Positions 12,020 to 23,114 of a stretch of DNA of 64,000 bases are shown in pieces. Position 1 is the first letter of the stretch, and every line of letters starts with the position of its first letter. Origin of the DNA: Cylicocyclus nassatus (lineage: Eukaryota; Nematoda; Chromadorea; Rhabditida; Strongylidae); assembly GCA_958299035.1 (NCBI GenBank), contig CATQJL010000112.1:80742636-80806635 (forward strand), given 5' to 3'. Under the pieces are notes generated by a model. It saw only the letters and a program-made list of their open reading frames with translations, made no database searches and had not been told where the DNA came from. Position numbers and translations under genes: made by a program.

Positions 12020-14324
12020 TCATGTGCACATGGCAAGCATGGCAAGTGGTGGTTCACAGTCGTGTTTGCAACTATGACAATGGCAACAATGACAATGACA
12101 ACAATGGCATGATGAATGAGGATGTCCGCATTGAGGACGTGTAGGGTGATGGGGTTTTGGTCGCGGAGGTTCAGGGTGATGATGCGGTCTTGGTCGAGGT
12201 GGTTTAGGGTGATGATGCGGCCTTGGTCGAGGTGGTTTAGGGTGATGATGCGGCCTTGGTCGAGGTGGTTTAGGGTGATGATGCGGCCTTGGTCGAGGTG
12301 GTTTAGGGTGATGATGCGGCCTTGGTCGAGGTGGTTTAGGGTGATGATGCGGCCTTGGTCGAGGTGGTTTAGGGTGATGATGCGGCCTTGGTCGAGGTGG
12401 TTTAGGGCAATGATGCGGTCTTGGTCGAGATGGTTTAGGGTGTTGATGCGGCCTTGGTCGAGGTGGTTTAGGGTGATGATGCGGCCTTGGTCGAGGTGGT
12501 TTAGGGTAATGATGCGGTCTTGGTCGAGGTGGTTTAGGGTGATGATGCGGCCTTGGTCGAGGTGGTTTAGGGTGATGATGCGGCCTTGGTCGAGGTGGTT
12601 TAGGGTGATGATGCGGCATTGGTCGAGGTGGTTTAGGGTGATGATGCGGCCTTGGTCGAGGTGGTTTAGGGTGATGATGTGGTCTTGGTCGGGGAAGTGG
12701 GGGATGAAAAGGCGGTCTTGGTCGGGGAGGTGGGTGATGATGCGGTTTTGGTGGAGGGCGTGGGTGAGGAAAATGCGGCTTAGGAGGAGGAGACGGAGGA
12801 AGGGGAGGATGTCCTTTGCGGCATTTTCTATCCATGCAGTGCATCTGAGGATAGTAAGGACAGTCAATATGGCTTTTGCAAGCGATGTCGTTTCTGATGC
12901 ATCTTCCTATAATGCAAATTCGGTCGAACTTCGTAAAGAATGCGCCGTGCCTGCACTGTCTGTCTGTGTTGCATCGTTTTCCAAGGCTAACACATTGCGA
13001 TTTTAGGCATTGGTTGTGGGGATAAAAGAGACAGTCACTGTCCCGAGTGCAGCGACGACGTTTGACACAGTAAAAGTTTACGCAATCTTCTAGACCTTGT
13101 CGGTACCCACTACACATGCTATCTTTTTGACACTTGCGGCGCGGTCTACATTTGGACGAAATGCATGCCGTATACGGATACCCAAGGCATTGTTCGTCTC
13201 GAATGCAGCTTTTACCTACGTTTTCTATGCATTGAGATCTCAAGCACTGCATCGTGGCTGGATATAGGCAGTCGCGATTTCTTACACAATGTTTTCCGAC
13301 TGTGTTACATTTACCACCTCTTCCCTTCCCATCAAATACACATCGTAAACCTGGATAGACCGTACAATGCGAATCGTTCCAGCAGCGCCTATCCATGGCT
13401 GCGCACTGCCTGTTTATACAATGTACAAAATACCCTTCTTTACAGTCTTTGTCGGTGCTGCATGATTGCCCGATCTTTCTGCATCTGCCATTGATGCAAA
13501 CTGCGTTGCGGAAAATGGAGCATTCTTTGTTGTCCCATTTGCAGTGAAGTGGATACTGTATGCACCATTTGTTCTCACAATAAGCATTGGAAATCTTGAA
13601 ACAGTCCTTATCGGCTCTGCACGGGACTTTATCTTGACATTCCGAACTGACGCAAGTCATCGACGGAAGGCAATCCTTGTCTGTTTTGCAGTGCAATGGA
13701 GCCCTTTTACAGCGAAATTGAATGCATTTTATGTATGGAGTAAATCTACAGTCGCTATCTCTGCGACATTTTTGATTTAGCTTTCTGCACTGTTTCTGTA
13801 TGCAAAAGGTGTCGACATGATTCCTGCAGTCTTTATCAGTGTTGCATCTCTTTATTTTGACGCATTTCGAAGAGGAGCAAACAGTGTTGGGGTAGCAATC
13901 AGTGTCTCTACGACATTCCTTCACCTTGACACACTTAGACTTCAGACACATATACTCCTTCGGCAACATGCAGTCAGAATCAGACCTACACGAAATGGGC
14001 AATTGTGAGCATCTTGACTTCAAGCACACTCTTCGTGGATAAGGAAAACAGTCCGTATTGCTACGACAATTCTTCATTGCCACACATCGTGACTTTACGC
14101 ATCCTGTGATCGGATAGAAGGGACAATTTGAATCTTTTGAGCACGGTACTGCAATTCGTATGCAAAGGCCGTGAATGCATTGCGCCTGTGGATAGGGGGG
14201 ACAGCCACCATCATTCACGCATTTTTTGCCCCCTATGACACAGTAGCCGTACATGCACTTCGCTTTTGATTCTTTGCAATCCTTATCGGCATTGCATTTG
14301 TCTTTCCACGGTGCAAGAAACAAC
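12020..14324 (-). CDS. Gene A terminal exon: 19 four-Cys modules plus Pro/His tail
   Basis: Acceptor GGATTTAG|G at 14325. It opens FLAPWKDKCNADKDC, then 19 modules (for example CSKDSNCPFYPITGCVKSRC). Module 13 has an enlarged last loop (VFDGKGRGGK). After the last module (HCMDRKCRK) the reading frame continues where the other large exons have a splice donor. It enters a tail of about 16 copies of PKPPRPRPHHH and ends with a Cys/His cluster (CHCCHCHCCHCHSC) and the stop at 12020-12022. The His and Cys clusters suggest metal binding or cross-linking; this is inference. Open frames on the other strand and in another frame here are shadows of the 33-base repeat, which lacks stops. An in-frame start before 14324 is not needed because this is an internal splice acceptor. 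Confidence 0.85.
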
Positions 14325-17300
14325 CTAAATCCGAACAGTAAAAAAAGGTTTCCAGGCCTATCTTAATCCTCATATTGTCAAATGCTTATGTAATAACACT
14401 ACTCTTTGAATTTGTACTGGCATTTGGAGATACAAGTATGTGAATATCTTTTCATAGTGTGCAATCGTTTTGGTGTCATTTTTCTAATGTTTTGTAATGT
14501 TCGTTTTAAAAAGAAGACAAATCAAACGAACCCAAATACTTTTGTGTTGGTGACAAATACCCAGAAGGGTTCTCTAGAAGAGAACCTCAAGTTAACTTGT
14601 TCTTTCTGCCAAAAAACCTATTGTGGTTTTGCTTATACTCTATGTGTTAATGGCGTTGTCTGCATTTAACTGTTAAATACTATGCGCTTTGAGATAAAGT
14701 ATGATAGATCCAAAAGACATCTAATCTATCGCAAAAACTAGAAAGAAATGATAAAAACTGGTGAGTTTGAGGGAAACAGCAATAAGTATTTAAGTTCGCA
14801 TCTGAAGCGTCAAGTTCAACTTAGGAAGGGCATATGCATTTTGAGGGTGAGGTTGCTCGGCCATCGGCTGCTATTTTGAGTTGATTTTGATTAAAAAGTT
14901 ATTAAATGAACTTATGATATACACAGCTGATAGGAGGAGACTGAGAAAATTCTTCCATGCTTACACATTAGCGATGCTTACCAAAGTTGCAACTAGATTT
15001 AAGCCACACACTACTTGAAATTCGCTATTGACAAACTTTCGATACTACGATTGTCTGTGTTTATCACAAATGAGTACTCTTTCATCGGCATCTTTTTGAG
15101 TAATCCTTTTCAAACCTAGTTCTTTGTTCACAATGGCTATGATTTCGCGCCAGGATAGTCTATAGGCAAGGCATGTACAATATGAAGAGCGATTTCTCAA
15201 CCAAGTCATGTTACCTTTGCAGATCTTCAGAAGATCATAAAGGACCTCTACAGTCTGCCTCAATCCTAACCAGGCCAAAATTGGCATGGCGGGAGTCCGC
15301 GCTTTTAGCGTTTTCGGTCACGCCCATAGCCTGCTTCTCTACTCTCTCTCCAATCCTTTTGCTCTCTCCGACAGCGCGCATATGCACCGCAAACGCTTCG
15401 AGCGCGCAAATCTACGCCGACGGTTCGGCCTGATCCCAATTGGAGCAGACTGTAGTAGCGTTGGCAAGCAGTAGTCTTGCCTAAAGTCCAGCAGTTTTTC
15501 ATGTTGGCTTTAAAATGACAGAATGGATTGCTTAAGGAGTAGCGTGACCCTATGACGTCGTATTTCAAAGAGCAAGTGATTTTGTGAGTTTCATCATCCA
15601 GACGAGAGGAAAGATTGGGTAAGAGAGTCTTGTCTTCGCGAACTTTTCACAATTACCACGTACACATATCTCCAAATCAACATCTCGATATCATTACCTT
15701 ATAATGAATCAAACTAATGCCCACATTTTAATGAAACAAACTCACGTTCCTATCTCAATGTTTGGGGGTCGATGCAAATGCTTCTAGAAAAAATGTCTCA
15801 AAACAGGGAGAAAATGAATACTTGAATGCACATACCTTGTCACAGTGACCATATCTGCAGTATGTGTTCGGGTAGTAAGGACAATCTTTATCAACCTTGC
15901 AGCTCTGTTGGAGATGAACGCACATTTTGTCAATGCATTGCACATTTGGATAATAAGGGCAAGTGACATCTGAGGTGCAAGGCTGCCGAATCTTGACACA
16001 GCTGCGGATGACACAGACTACTTCGGGATAAAATGGGCATTCTTTGTCTTGGCGGCAGGGTTGATCGACTTTTCTGCATTGCCTTGCGATGCAGAACGTA
16101 CCCGCATATGTTTTGCAATCTAAATCTCTTACGCAGTTCAGAATTTTGACGCAGAGAGAATTCAAGCAGAAAGTCGAGGGTCGGTACGGGCAGTCCTTGT
16201 CCACAAGACAGAGCTGGCCATATTTTACGCATTGGGATTTTACACAACCTACACCAGGTGCTGAGATGCAGTTTGAATCTGTCTTGCACTGCTGTCCCAA
16301 TTTTGTGCATACTCGATTAAGGCAGTAAACCATTGGGTCAAGTGGACAATCTGAATCCCTCCGGCACATTTGTCCTAGCCTGTTGCAGCGTGAAGCAACG
16401 CAGTAGGTGGATGGATAGCGCTTACAATCATCATCTTTCTTGCATGAGACTGACTTTATACATTTAGAGTTAAAGCACATAGTGTGCGGTTGTGCTGGAC
16501 AATCTTTGTCAGTTGTACATCGTCTATCTGAGTGATAACAGTGACCCAAAATGCAAATAGCATTGCCTAGACATTCATTATCTGCCTTGCAAAGCCGTTC
16601 GACGCTAAGACACTTCCTATTAACACAAGCTTTACCAGGATATCGTAAGCAGTCACTATCTGTGTTGCATGTGTCCGTTCTCCTACACTGCGAGTTTGTA
16701 CATCCAACCTCAGGATAGAAGGGACAGTCTTGGTCTTTGTCGCAAGTCTGCGGAAACTTGAAACACTGTGAATGGATGCACTGTGCTCCGAGATATTTTG
16801 CGCAGTCTCGATCCTTGGTGCATCTTACTCCATGTCTTACGCATGCTCCACGAAAACACTCAGTGTTTGCATAATCCGAGCAGTCTCTGATGGTTCGACA
16901 TGGCTTTCTATCAGGCAAAACGAAAGCTCTGAAACGATTAGATAACGCAGGCTGAAAGACTTTTCAAAAACACTTACTGCTCTTTCAAGCAAATACTAAA
17001 TTTGCTTATCATATTGGAAAAAATAGTGCGTATATAAGGTATCTGCGGGTTACTCCTACAAATTTTCAGTCAAGGCTAACACGTTGATAGCAAGCCATTT
17101 TCATATGTGTACCTGTGAACGAGACGTTTCCATGCACTTTTAGGCCCGTATGCACGTACATCCCCGCTGGGGAGGGGAGAAGAATCTGAGAGGGGAAGCG
17201 TCATATTTCGCTACTCTGTATACCTTTATTCTTCCTTCTTTATCTGTGATATGAAGGTTCTCATACCCTGATACCTACGCATAATAGATGCCAGGTTACT

Positions 17301-20300
17301 GCCGTACAAGATTAGATTTTCACCAGCTTGGGTGATCCCCTGGGGATCCTCCGGGGATCCCCTCTCATTTTCGAAGAATTTATCTTTCTGAAAACTCCAT
17401 GAAAATGCCGTAAAGTTTACTGAGGATATATACGGCACTGCTAACCATGTTTTTGACAGAAGAAATGGAATCTGAAGATTATCAATTTTTCGATAACCCC
17501 TGGCTCGCGAGCAGCGGTTCATCGAAAATTTCGATATACTGAGATTTCCCTTATTTCTACTATAGACATGTTTAGCAGTACCTATTATGCCCTCAGCACA
17601 AATTTAGAACATTTTCATTGAATTTGTAGGAAGATAAATGACTTTGAAAATGAGAGGTGATCCCCTGGGGATCCTCAGGGGATCACACAAAGTTGTAATC
17701 TAAAAATCTAATCTTGTATGGAAATAACTTGGCATCCATTATGCGCAGGTATTAGGGTATGAGAACCTTCATATCACAGATAAAGAAGGAAGACGAAAGA
17801 TATACAGAGTAGCGAAATATGACGCTTCCCCTCTCAAATCTCTTCCCCTCCCCGCGGGGATGTACGTGCATACGGGCCTTAGTCCTGGCTACGTTTATAT
17901 ATATGCATTCAGGTATGCATGAAGTATGGACATATGGGTGGGCAGGGCGGCTCCGCCCTTTTGTCAGATAAGATAGTGAGTGCTTGAGAAAAACGTGAAG
18001 CATTTTGCAGAAAAAGCAGGGCGACACAAACAAAGCGCGTTTGCATTGTGTGAGTTGATACCAGTCAACTCGGATTATTTCTATTTTAAGCTGAAAGTGC
18101 GATCTTGGCAGAAAAAGAAAGAAACTTGGAAATAAACGGCGGACTCGGGGGAGAAGCGAAGAAGCGCCTCTCGTTCAAAGGTAGCCTGGAGTAACGAAAT
18201 AGCGCAAATTACTCATTCCCACTTATAAATAATTGAATAAAATTTCAATTTTTGAATTGAGATCACCCTTGCAAAAAATGTTCTAGGGCTTGACTGTAGT
18301 AGCAATTAATTCTTCTAAGATTCTGGGGTTTATGGTTGCGCAAAAATCTGAAATCATCCCAAAAAATCTCTCGGCTGACCCGTGCCCCCTTATCCGAATA
18401 AAACTCACCATTCAAGCTATTTTACATAGTCAAAGCAAAAGAAAATATGTTACAAACAATAAATTGATGTGAAACAATCAGTAGAGACGCAGTTCCATTT
18501 TTTTGCGTTATAAAGACGGTTCAAAATGACTCACATTCCAACGGTAGACAGAGGTCCAGCTTTCTAAAATTTCAGTTTGAGCTAATGTTGTTGTTCAGGC
18601 ACAAGCGTCTTACCTTGCGACATTGTTGATTTCTGCATACTGTAGCTGGGTAGTTCGGGCAATCCTTATCCTTGGTGCATCTTTGATGAAGTCGAATGCA
18701 TTTTCCATCAACACATTCGAGCTTAGGGAAATGAGGACAACTGTCGTCTGTCGTGCAGGTCATGCCCACTTTTATGCAACGCATGTTGATACATGCAGTA
18801 TTTGGATAAAATGGGCATTCGCGATCAATACGACAAATTTGTCCCAAAGTTCTGCAATGTTTTTCCATGCAAAACGTGTCCGGGTAACGGCGACAGTCGA
18901 AGTCTACCTTGCAGGTGATGATTCTTGCACAAAGGGATCTCAAGCAAAAAGTATGGGGATAGTAAGGACAATCACTGTCTATAAAACATGGTTGCCCTAA
19001 TTTGACGCATGTAGATTTGATGCAACTAACGCCATGGCCAGAGTGACAGTCACTGACTGCTTTGCATGGCTGCCCTAGCTTGATACATTTGCTGTTCAGA
19101 CAATGTACATGTGGATCAAATGGGCAGTCTGAGTCAATCCTACAACCTTCTCGTAATGGTTTGCAGCGTGAGTTGATGCAAAAGGTGTCTCTATGAGCTC
19201 TGCAGTCAAAATCTTTTTTGCACTTTAGTGCTCTCACGCATTGTGAGTCAGAGCACATAGTGTGTGGGTATGCGGGACACGCTTGATCTATTGCGCACCA
19301 TTGCTTCAAAGCAATACACTTCGAATCTATGCAGAATGTGTTTTTTACTGGACACTCGGCATCGCTTCTACAAGACAATGTACACTTGGAGTTGACGCAC
19401 TTCCTGCCTGGATACCGTGAGCAGTCTGAGTCTGTTCGACACTTGTCTGCTCTCTTACATTTTGAATCTACGCAGGACAAATAAGGGTAGAAAGGGCATT
19501 CCTCGTCATATATGCATGGAAGTGCAATGTTCAGACAAAGGGAATGAATGCACTGAGCTTGTGGGTAAGCAGGGCAATTATGATCATCCGAGCAACTTCT
19601 TCCCGACCTTACGCAATGTCCGTAAAAACATTTGCTCTCCACATAATCCGAACATTCACGGTCCTTTGTACAAAATTTTCGATTTGGCCGCATGAAAATG
19701 CTGCAATGGACATTGTTAACAGTAACGATTGTATTGAATAAATATACCACAGTTACCAACAACAAGCTACGTTTTAGTTTTCAAGCTCGGAAGGCTATAG
19801 CTGAAAGCAAGCAAGGTGTTTTTCAACGGCTTATGAGTCAAGAAAGGCAATGAAGCGGTTTGGTCTCGCGTTAATAACCGATGCAGTACAAAAAAATTTG
19901 AATGGTTGAAAAATGATAGCAAACTTACATTGTGCGGAATATCGGAAAGTTGTAAGCCAAATACTAACAAGAAAATGGTCAGTTGACCAATCCAAACAAG
20001 ACGCATGCCGTTGTGTGCAGCATAAGACGCTGACTCCAATCTGCCTTTATTATCTGCTAAAAGCTTTTGTGAATGAATGCGCAGAATTATCAAAGGAAAA
20101 TCGTACATATAAATGCGAAATCAAGCACATTACTGCTTTTTTAGCTGAGCTTTGGGCATGGTCTGAATAAAATGATCTAGCTGTGTGTTTTGGCACGGCA
20201 CTAAGGCAAGCATGGACGTGCATGTCGAAATTTGCACATTGTGTGCGCAGTTTGCTATACTATGCTATATTTTGCTACAAGGTTCATAAATCTGTCCATA

Positions 20301-23114
20301 AAGGCTTTTAGCTACAAGGTTCATAAATTTGTCCATAAAGGCTTTTACGGATAAGGAAGACAGGTTTGGAAGTCATCGTTACATGCTGCATTCAACATAT
20401 GCAGCTTAGAAGTTGGTCACTTCGCTTCTGACCATTTTTTTTTGAACTTTGAACAGTCATGTAACCGAAAGTAATAAAAAGAAGAAGTGATTTGCATTTT
20501 AATGCCCACCCATGTGATTAGGACGAAAACTCACAGCCCAACCGCAAATTTCAATGTTCAATGGGAAGGCCGCTTGTATGCTCAGTATTTTTGAAATAGA
20601 CTCGACAAATTTTTCGAGTGGGTTTAGCATGGTAGCGTATTGAGTAGCTCGACGCGAATAATTCTTGCGCATGCTATAAACGAAATTGCGTAAATTGAGA
20701 AGGTGATAATGCTATGCGTTATTTGTACGGGACAAGGAAAGGGTGCTACGCCACGCCTCGACAGTTATGTGATTTGGAAAACTCACACTCCAATAGTAAG
20801 CTGCAGCACTGGTCTTGGCTTTTCGCCTTTCTGCAAATTGCGATGATCTTTTCTAACTAAACTCAATGGTCTACGTTACCTTGTCGCAGTACTTTTCTTT
20901 ATTGCACACAGTTTCCGGGTAGTACGGGCACTCTCTGTCTTCTCTACAGCTTTGATGAAGGCGAACACACACGTCACTGACACATTTGGCGATAGGAAAA
21001 TAGGGACAGTTGACATCTGCAGTGCATGGCGTGCGCACTTTGACGCAACGTAGATTTATGCAGGCTGTCTGAGGATAAGCGAAACATTCCTTATCCTTTT
21101 GACACTGTTGTCCAACTTTTCTGCATTGCCCCGCTAAGCAATAAGTTCGCGGATATTGACGGCAGTCCGTGTCTACTGTGCATGTTTTCACCTTGGCACA
21201 AAGAGAATTGAGGCAAAAGGTTTCGGGATGAAATGGGCAGTGTCGATCAGTAAGGCAAGGCTGGCCTAGCATCATGCAATGCCTGTTTACGCAACCAATT
21301 CTTGGTGACGACGCGCAGTCCGAGTCTCTGAGACATCGTTGTCCTAATTTCATACACTTACTATTTATGCAGTGAACATGAGGATCAAGCGGGCAATCCG
21401 AGTCAACTCTACATCGTCCACGTAATACTCTGCATCGTGAGTTAATGCACTGCGCATTTTCAAAATTACTGCAATCAAGATCCTTTCTGCAGTCAGCTGC
21501 TTTTATGCACTTCGATCGGTAGCAAGTCAAATACGGAAAGCCTAAGCAGTCTATATCCACCCTACAAATTTGATCCTTTGGGACACAACGCGATTTGACA
21601 CAGTACATGTTGCCAAGCTGCGAACATTCACTATCGCTCTTACAAAAGTGCTTCGCAATAGCACATCTTGATTGCTCGCATGTCCCATCTTGAAGATGAG
21701 AGCAGTCTGATGTTTTACAGCATTTGTCAGTTCTTATGCAACGATTATCTATGCATGATGTGATTGCACGAAAAGGGCAATCTTCGTCATGTAAGCACTC
21801 AATAGCGATTTCTAGGCATTGCCCGTAGATGCACTGTGAAATCGGGTAAGATGGACAGTCACCATCGCTTTTGCATGAGCTCCCAGTTTTCACGCAGTTA
21901 CCGTGCAGGCATATCGTTCCCGGGTAATTTATGCACTCTCTAGTTTCACTGCAGCTTACATCGGTTTTTTGAGAGTAAATACTGAAATAAGTAAACATTG
22001 TCATTATTTCCATGCAATTTACAAAATTATCGAAAAGATAAAATCGCTCACAGTCCTGCACCAACAATGTTTTCGTCTACCTGAAAATAAATAAAACCAC
22101 GGCCATTCATTACTCTGTCAAAGCTCTACCTCACTTCCAAAAACATTACCAAATTTGACGCCTCAACGTTTTCCCGTTCATTCTCTTCCACCTTCTTTAT
22201 TTCTTGACAAACATATTTTAAGATCAGTTACTCTCTCACTTTAAACTCGAAAGTAAATAATGCAGCTAATCTTAATTAGTTCTTTTGTTCGATATGATTC
22301 CAGCACCTCTTCAAGTCCAAATGAAAAGGGAAACGAATTTTAGGGGAGCTTTAGTTTCAAATCCATACTCAAATCTAGATCTTGCGGCGGTTCTTCGAAA
22401 AAGGTCCAAATAAAAGAAAGAAAAAACTAAGCCTATTATGAGGGAGTTTTCAAAGCATTCAAAGCAGCATTTTTCCTCAGCGATTCGTGGAACAAATCTG
22501 CTGCTGTGCATTTTGGCTTACGGGGATCATGCAAACAACTGTAATAGACGATCGCGCACGAATAGCGACAGCAGCAAAGTCCGCTTTTCAAAAGCTAGCA
22601 ACTTTTTACACTCATGAGATTCAGTGTAAGTGATGATAGTAAACTCATATGGTTACAGTAATTTTTTATGAAAAGGTACAGCACACAACTATGGTCTGAT
22701 TGACTTTTAGATCATGAATTAATTTTTGATCAGATTGTTTTTTGATTTTGTTCTAATATTGACAAATACGTGTGCAAGACACATTCTCGCAGTAAGTTGT
22801 AGTTGCATAAATTCCAAACAAAAGTCACTCGAGATTTCGTATTAAAATCAAATTTAAGCTTTGTCTGAGTAATACATGCTGTCGGGTGAAAATGGAGTGG
22901 AAACTGAAGTTTTGAAATAGGTTTCAACTTACCTGTACATACTGCGTTATGTCGTATGTATGTACATGGTCATGCTGTTCATGTCTCTTTTCTGAAAGTT
23001 TCCTGTCCAATTTAAGTGTATACTGAATAACACGCGAAATTGTTCACCATAGTAATTTTGCGACGAGGTAACTGCTATCTGTAACAGCAGAGACACGACA
23101 CCCACGGACACCCT
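12020..23114 (-). CDS. Gene A: giant secreted 4-Cys-module repeat protein (whole gene)
   Basis: Proposed coding exons, 5' to 3' on the minus strand: 23034-23114 (signal, tentative), 22052-22080, 20880-21981, 20787-20830, 18614-19700, 18535-18563, 15836-16928, 15746-15783, 12020-14324. Every junction is in phase; the exons from 22080 on sum to 5727 bases, i.e. 1908 residues plus stop, and the signal exon adds 27 residues. The protein has 61 tandem modules of form C-x5-C-x7-C-x4-C, usually with CxxDxDC at the start and YP after the second Cys, followed by a Pro/His-rich tail. The module resembles Dickkopf-N/EB-type cysteine-rich repeats of nematodes; the exact Pfam family cannot be settled by eye. 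Such proteins are extracellular, but the role is unknown. The ATG exon is not firmly identified. It could alternatively be transcribed as several shorter genes, but the linker exons argue against that. Confidence 0.75.
12140..12690 (-). repeat. Coding minisatellite, 33-base unit
   Basis: About 16 tandem copies of a 33-base unit encoding PKPPRPRPHHH, with rare changes (HHY, HQH, HHC, PKPS). All are whole-codon units, so copy number can change without a frameshift. Gene B has no trace of it. Confidence 0.95.
14325..15745 (-). other. Gene A last intron
   Basis: 1421-base intron with donor GGAAC|GTGAGT and acceptor GGATTTAG. Most of it aligns with gene B intron 36173-37403. It differs mainly by the 202-base MITE at 15251-15452 and by short changes in the polypyrimidine tract. 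Confidence 0.7.
15251..15452. mobile_element. TA-flanked MITE present only in gene A
   Basis: 202 bases with inverted ends CAGTCTGCCTCAAT and ATTGGAGCAGACTG, flanked by TA on each side (15249-15250, 15453-15454). Gene B has the uninterrupted site (CCTCTAGTTAGCG) at about 37108-37120. The element therefore moved after the duplication, most simply by insertion into A. Tc1/mariner-type by its TA duplication. Confidence 0.85.
15746..15783 (-). CDS. Gene A linker exon L1 (38 bases)
   Basis: Acceptor TTTTTTCTAG, donor GGAAC|GTGAGT. Reads KHLHRPPNIEIG plus two bases, joining to the terminal exon as IGTLFLAPWKDKC. The exon is conserved at the same place in gene B (one residue differs). The end motif IG-x-hydrophobic-F repeats in the other linkers, which supports the frame. 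Confidence 0.75.
15836..16928 (-). CDS. Gene A large exon E2: 14 four-Cys modules
   Basis: 1093 bases. Acceptor CGTTTCAG|A, donor GACAAG|GTATGT in phase 0. It begins AFVLPDRKPC and has exactly 14 modules, from CRTIRDC to CKVDKDCPYYPNTYCRYGHC, then DK at the splice site. Module 8 (CRRDSDCPLDPMVYC) matches module 8 of E3 and E4, showing that whole 14-module exons were duplicated. The open frame past the donor is intronic. The apparent start at 16918 is a TTG inside the exon and not a true start. Gene B carries the same exon with only a handful of residue changes. Confidence 0.85.
16929..18534 (-). other. Gene A intron between E2 and linker L2
   Basis: 1606 bases, donor GGAAT|GTGAGT, acceptor CGTTTCAG. 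It holds a 736-base Harbinger-type MITE (17143-17878). Homology to gene B ends just inside the acceptor; the B intron is filled by different elements. Confidence 0.65.
17143..17878. mobile_element. PIF/Harbinger-type palindromic MITE
   Basis: Inverted ends GGCCCGTATGCACGTACATC, with TTA on both sides (17140-17142, 17879-17881), the three-base target of PIF/Harbinger transposons. The halves are inverted copies. The interior is rich in blocks such as GGGGATCCCC near the centre and subterminally. A larger relative lies at 30148-31499. Confidence 0.85.
18535..18563 (-). CDS. Gene A linker exon L2 (29 bases)
   Basis: Acceptor GAAATTTTAG, donor GGAAT|GTGAGT. Reads KAGPLSTVG plus two bases and joins E2 as VGIAFVLPDRKPC. 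Gene B has a 29-base exon at the same place (DVGNPPTVG). Confidence 0.75.
18614..19700 (-). CDS. Gene A large exon E3: 14 four-Cys modules
   Basis: 1087 bases. Acceptor TCCATTGCAG|C, donor CGCAAG|GTAAGA. It opens IFMRPNRKFC and has 14 modules from CTKDREC to CTKDKDCPNYPATVCRNQQC. Spacing within modules is C-x5-C-x7-C-x4-C; module 5 (CRSDAECPVKNTFC) is one residue short, as in E4-type exons. The hydrophobic start seen upstream (MLLVTVVYLFN) is intron sequence and not a signal peptide. The same exon, of identical length, is at 41707-42793. Confidence 0.85.
19929..20006 (-). CDS. Orphan signal-peptide exon candidate
   Basis: ATG followed by MRLVWIGQLTIFLLVFGLQL and SDIPHN, ending at a strong donor AAT|GTAAGT in phase 0. 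This is a textbook signal peptide with the same exit phase as the gene B signal exon. It lies inside an intron. Splicing to E3 would be out of phase, but splicing to linker L2 is in phase and would give a shorter secreted isoform with E2 and E1 only. It is absent from gene B. It may be an alternative first exon or a leftover of an earlier arrangement. Confidence 0.4.
20276..20347. repeat. Tandem duplication, about 36-base unit
   Basis: Two adjacent copies of a unit containing AAGGTTCATAAATYTGTCCA and ending AAAGGCTTTTA, one base different. Confidence 0.8.
20787..20830 (-). CDS. Gene A linker exon L3 (44 bases)
   Basis: Acceptor CAATTTGCAG, donor GGAGT|GTGAGT. Reads KGEKPRPVLQLTIG plus two bases, joining E3 as IGVIFMRPNRKFC. 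A 44-base counterpart is at 45877-45920. Confidence 0.75.
20880..21981 (-). CDS. Gene A large exon E4: 14 four-Cys modules
   Basis: 1102 bases. Acceptor CTTATTTCAG|T, donor GACAAG|GTAACG, followed by a 49-base intron. It opens IYSQKTDVSC and contains 14 modules from CSETREC to CREDRECPYYPETVC, ending CDK at the donor. Module 4 is compressed and carries an additional Cys (CCKTSDC), unlike gene B (CHKTSDC). Length is identical to gene B's exon at 45970-47071. Confidence 0.85.
22052..22080 (-). CDS. Gene A linker exon L4 (29 bases)
   Basis: Acceptor TTTATTTTCAG, donor GGACT|GTGAGC. Reads VDENIVGAG plus two bases and joins E4 as LIYSQKTDVSC. The sequence differs from gene B's L4 but the phase and position match, so homology between the paralogues breaks just upstream of E4. 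Confidence 0.65.

Larger units (their letters stand above)
19701..20786 (-). other. Gene A intron between E3 and linker L3
   Basis: 1086 bases. The part next to L3 (about 20570-20786) is conserved in gene B at 45660-45876. It contains an orphan signal-peptide-like exon (19929-20006) and a 36-base tandem duplication near 20276-20347. Confidence 0.65.

Noticed and set aside
12140..12690. CRISPR-like or bacterial repeat array
   Set aside because: The units are contiguous without spacers and encode a protein repeat in a spliced eukaryotic gene.
11950..13006. Long open frames of 305 (minus) and 296 (plus) residues over the gene A tail
   Set aside because: They are alternative frames of the 33-base repeat, which lacks stops in several frames; the four-Cys frame continues into only one of them.
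18614..19765. Hydrophobic start (MLLVTVVYLFN) before E3 as a signal peptide
   Set aside because: It lies upstream of a strong acceptor TCCATTGCAG, is not conserved in gene B, and the linker exon explains the frame without it.
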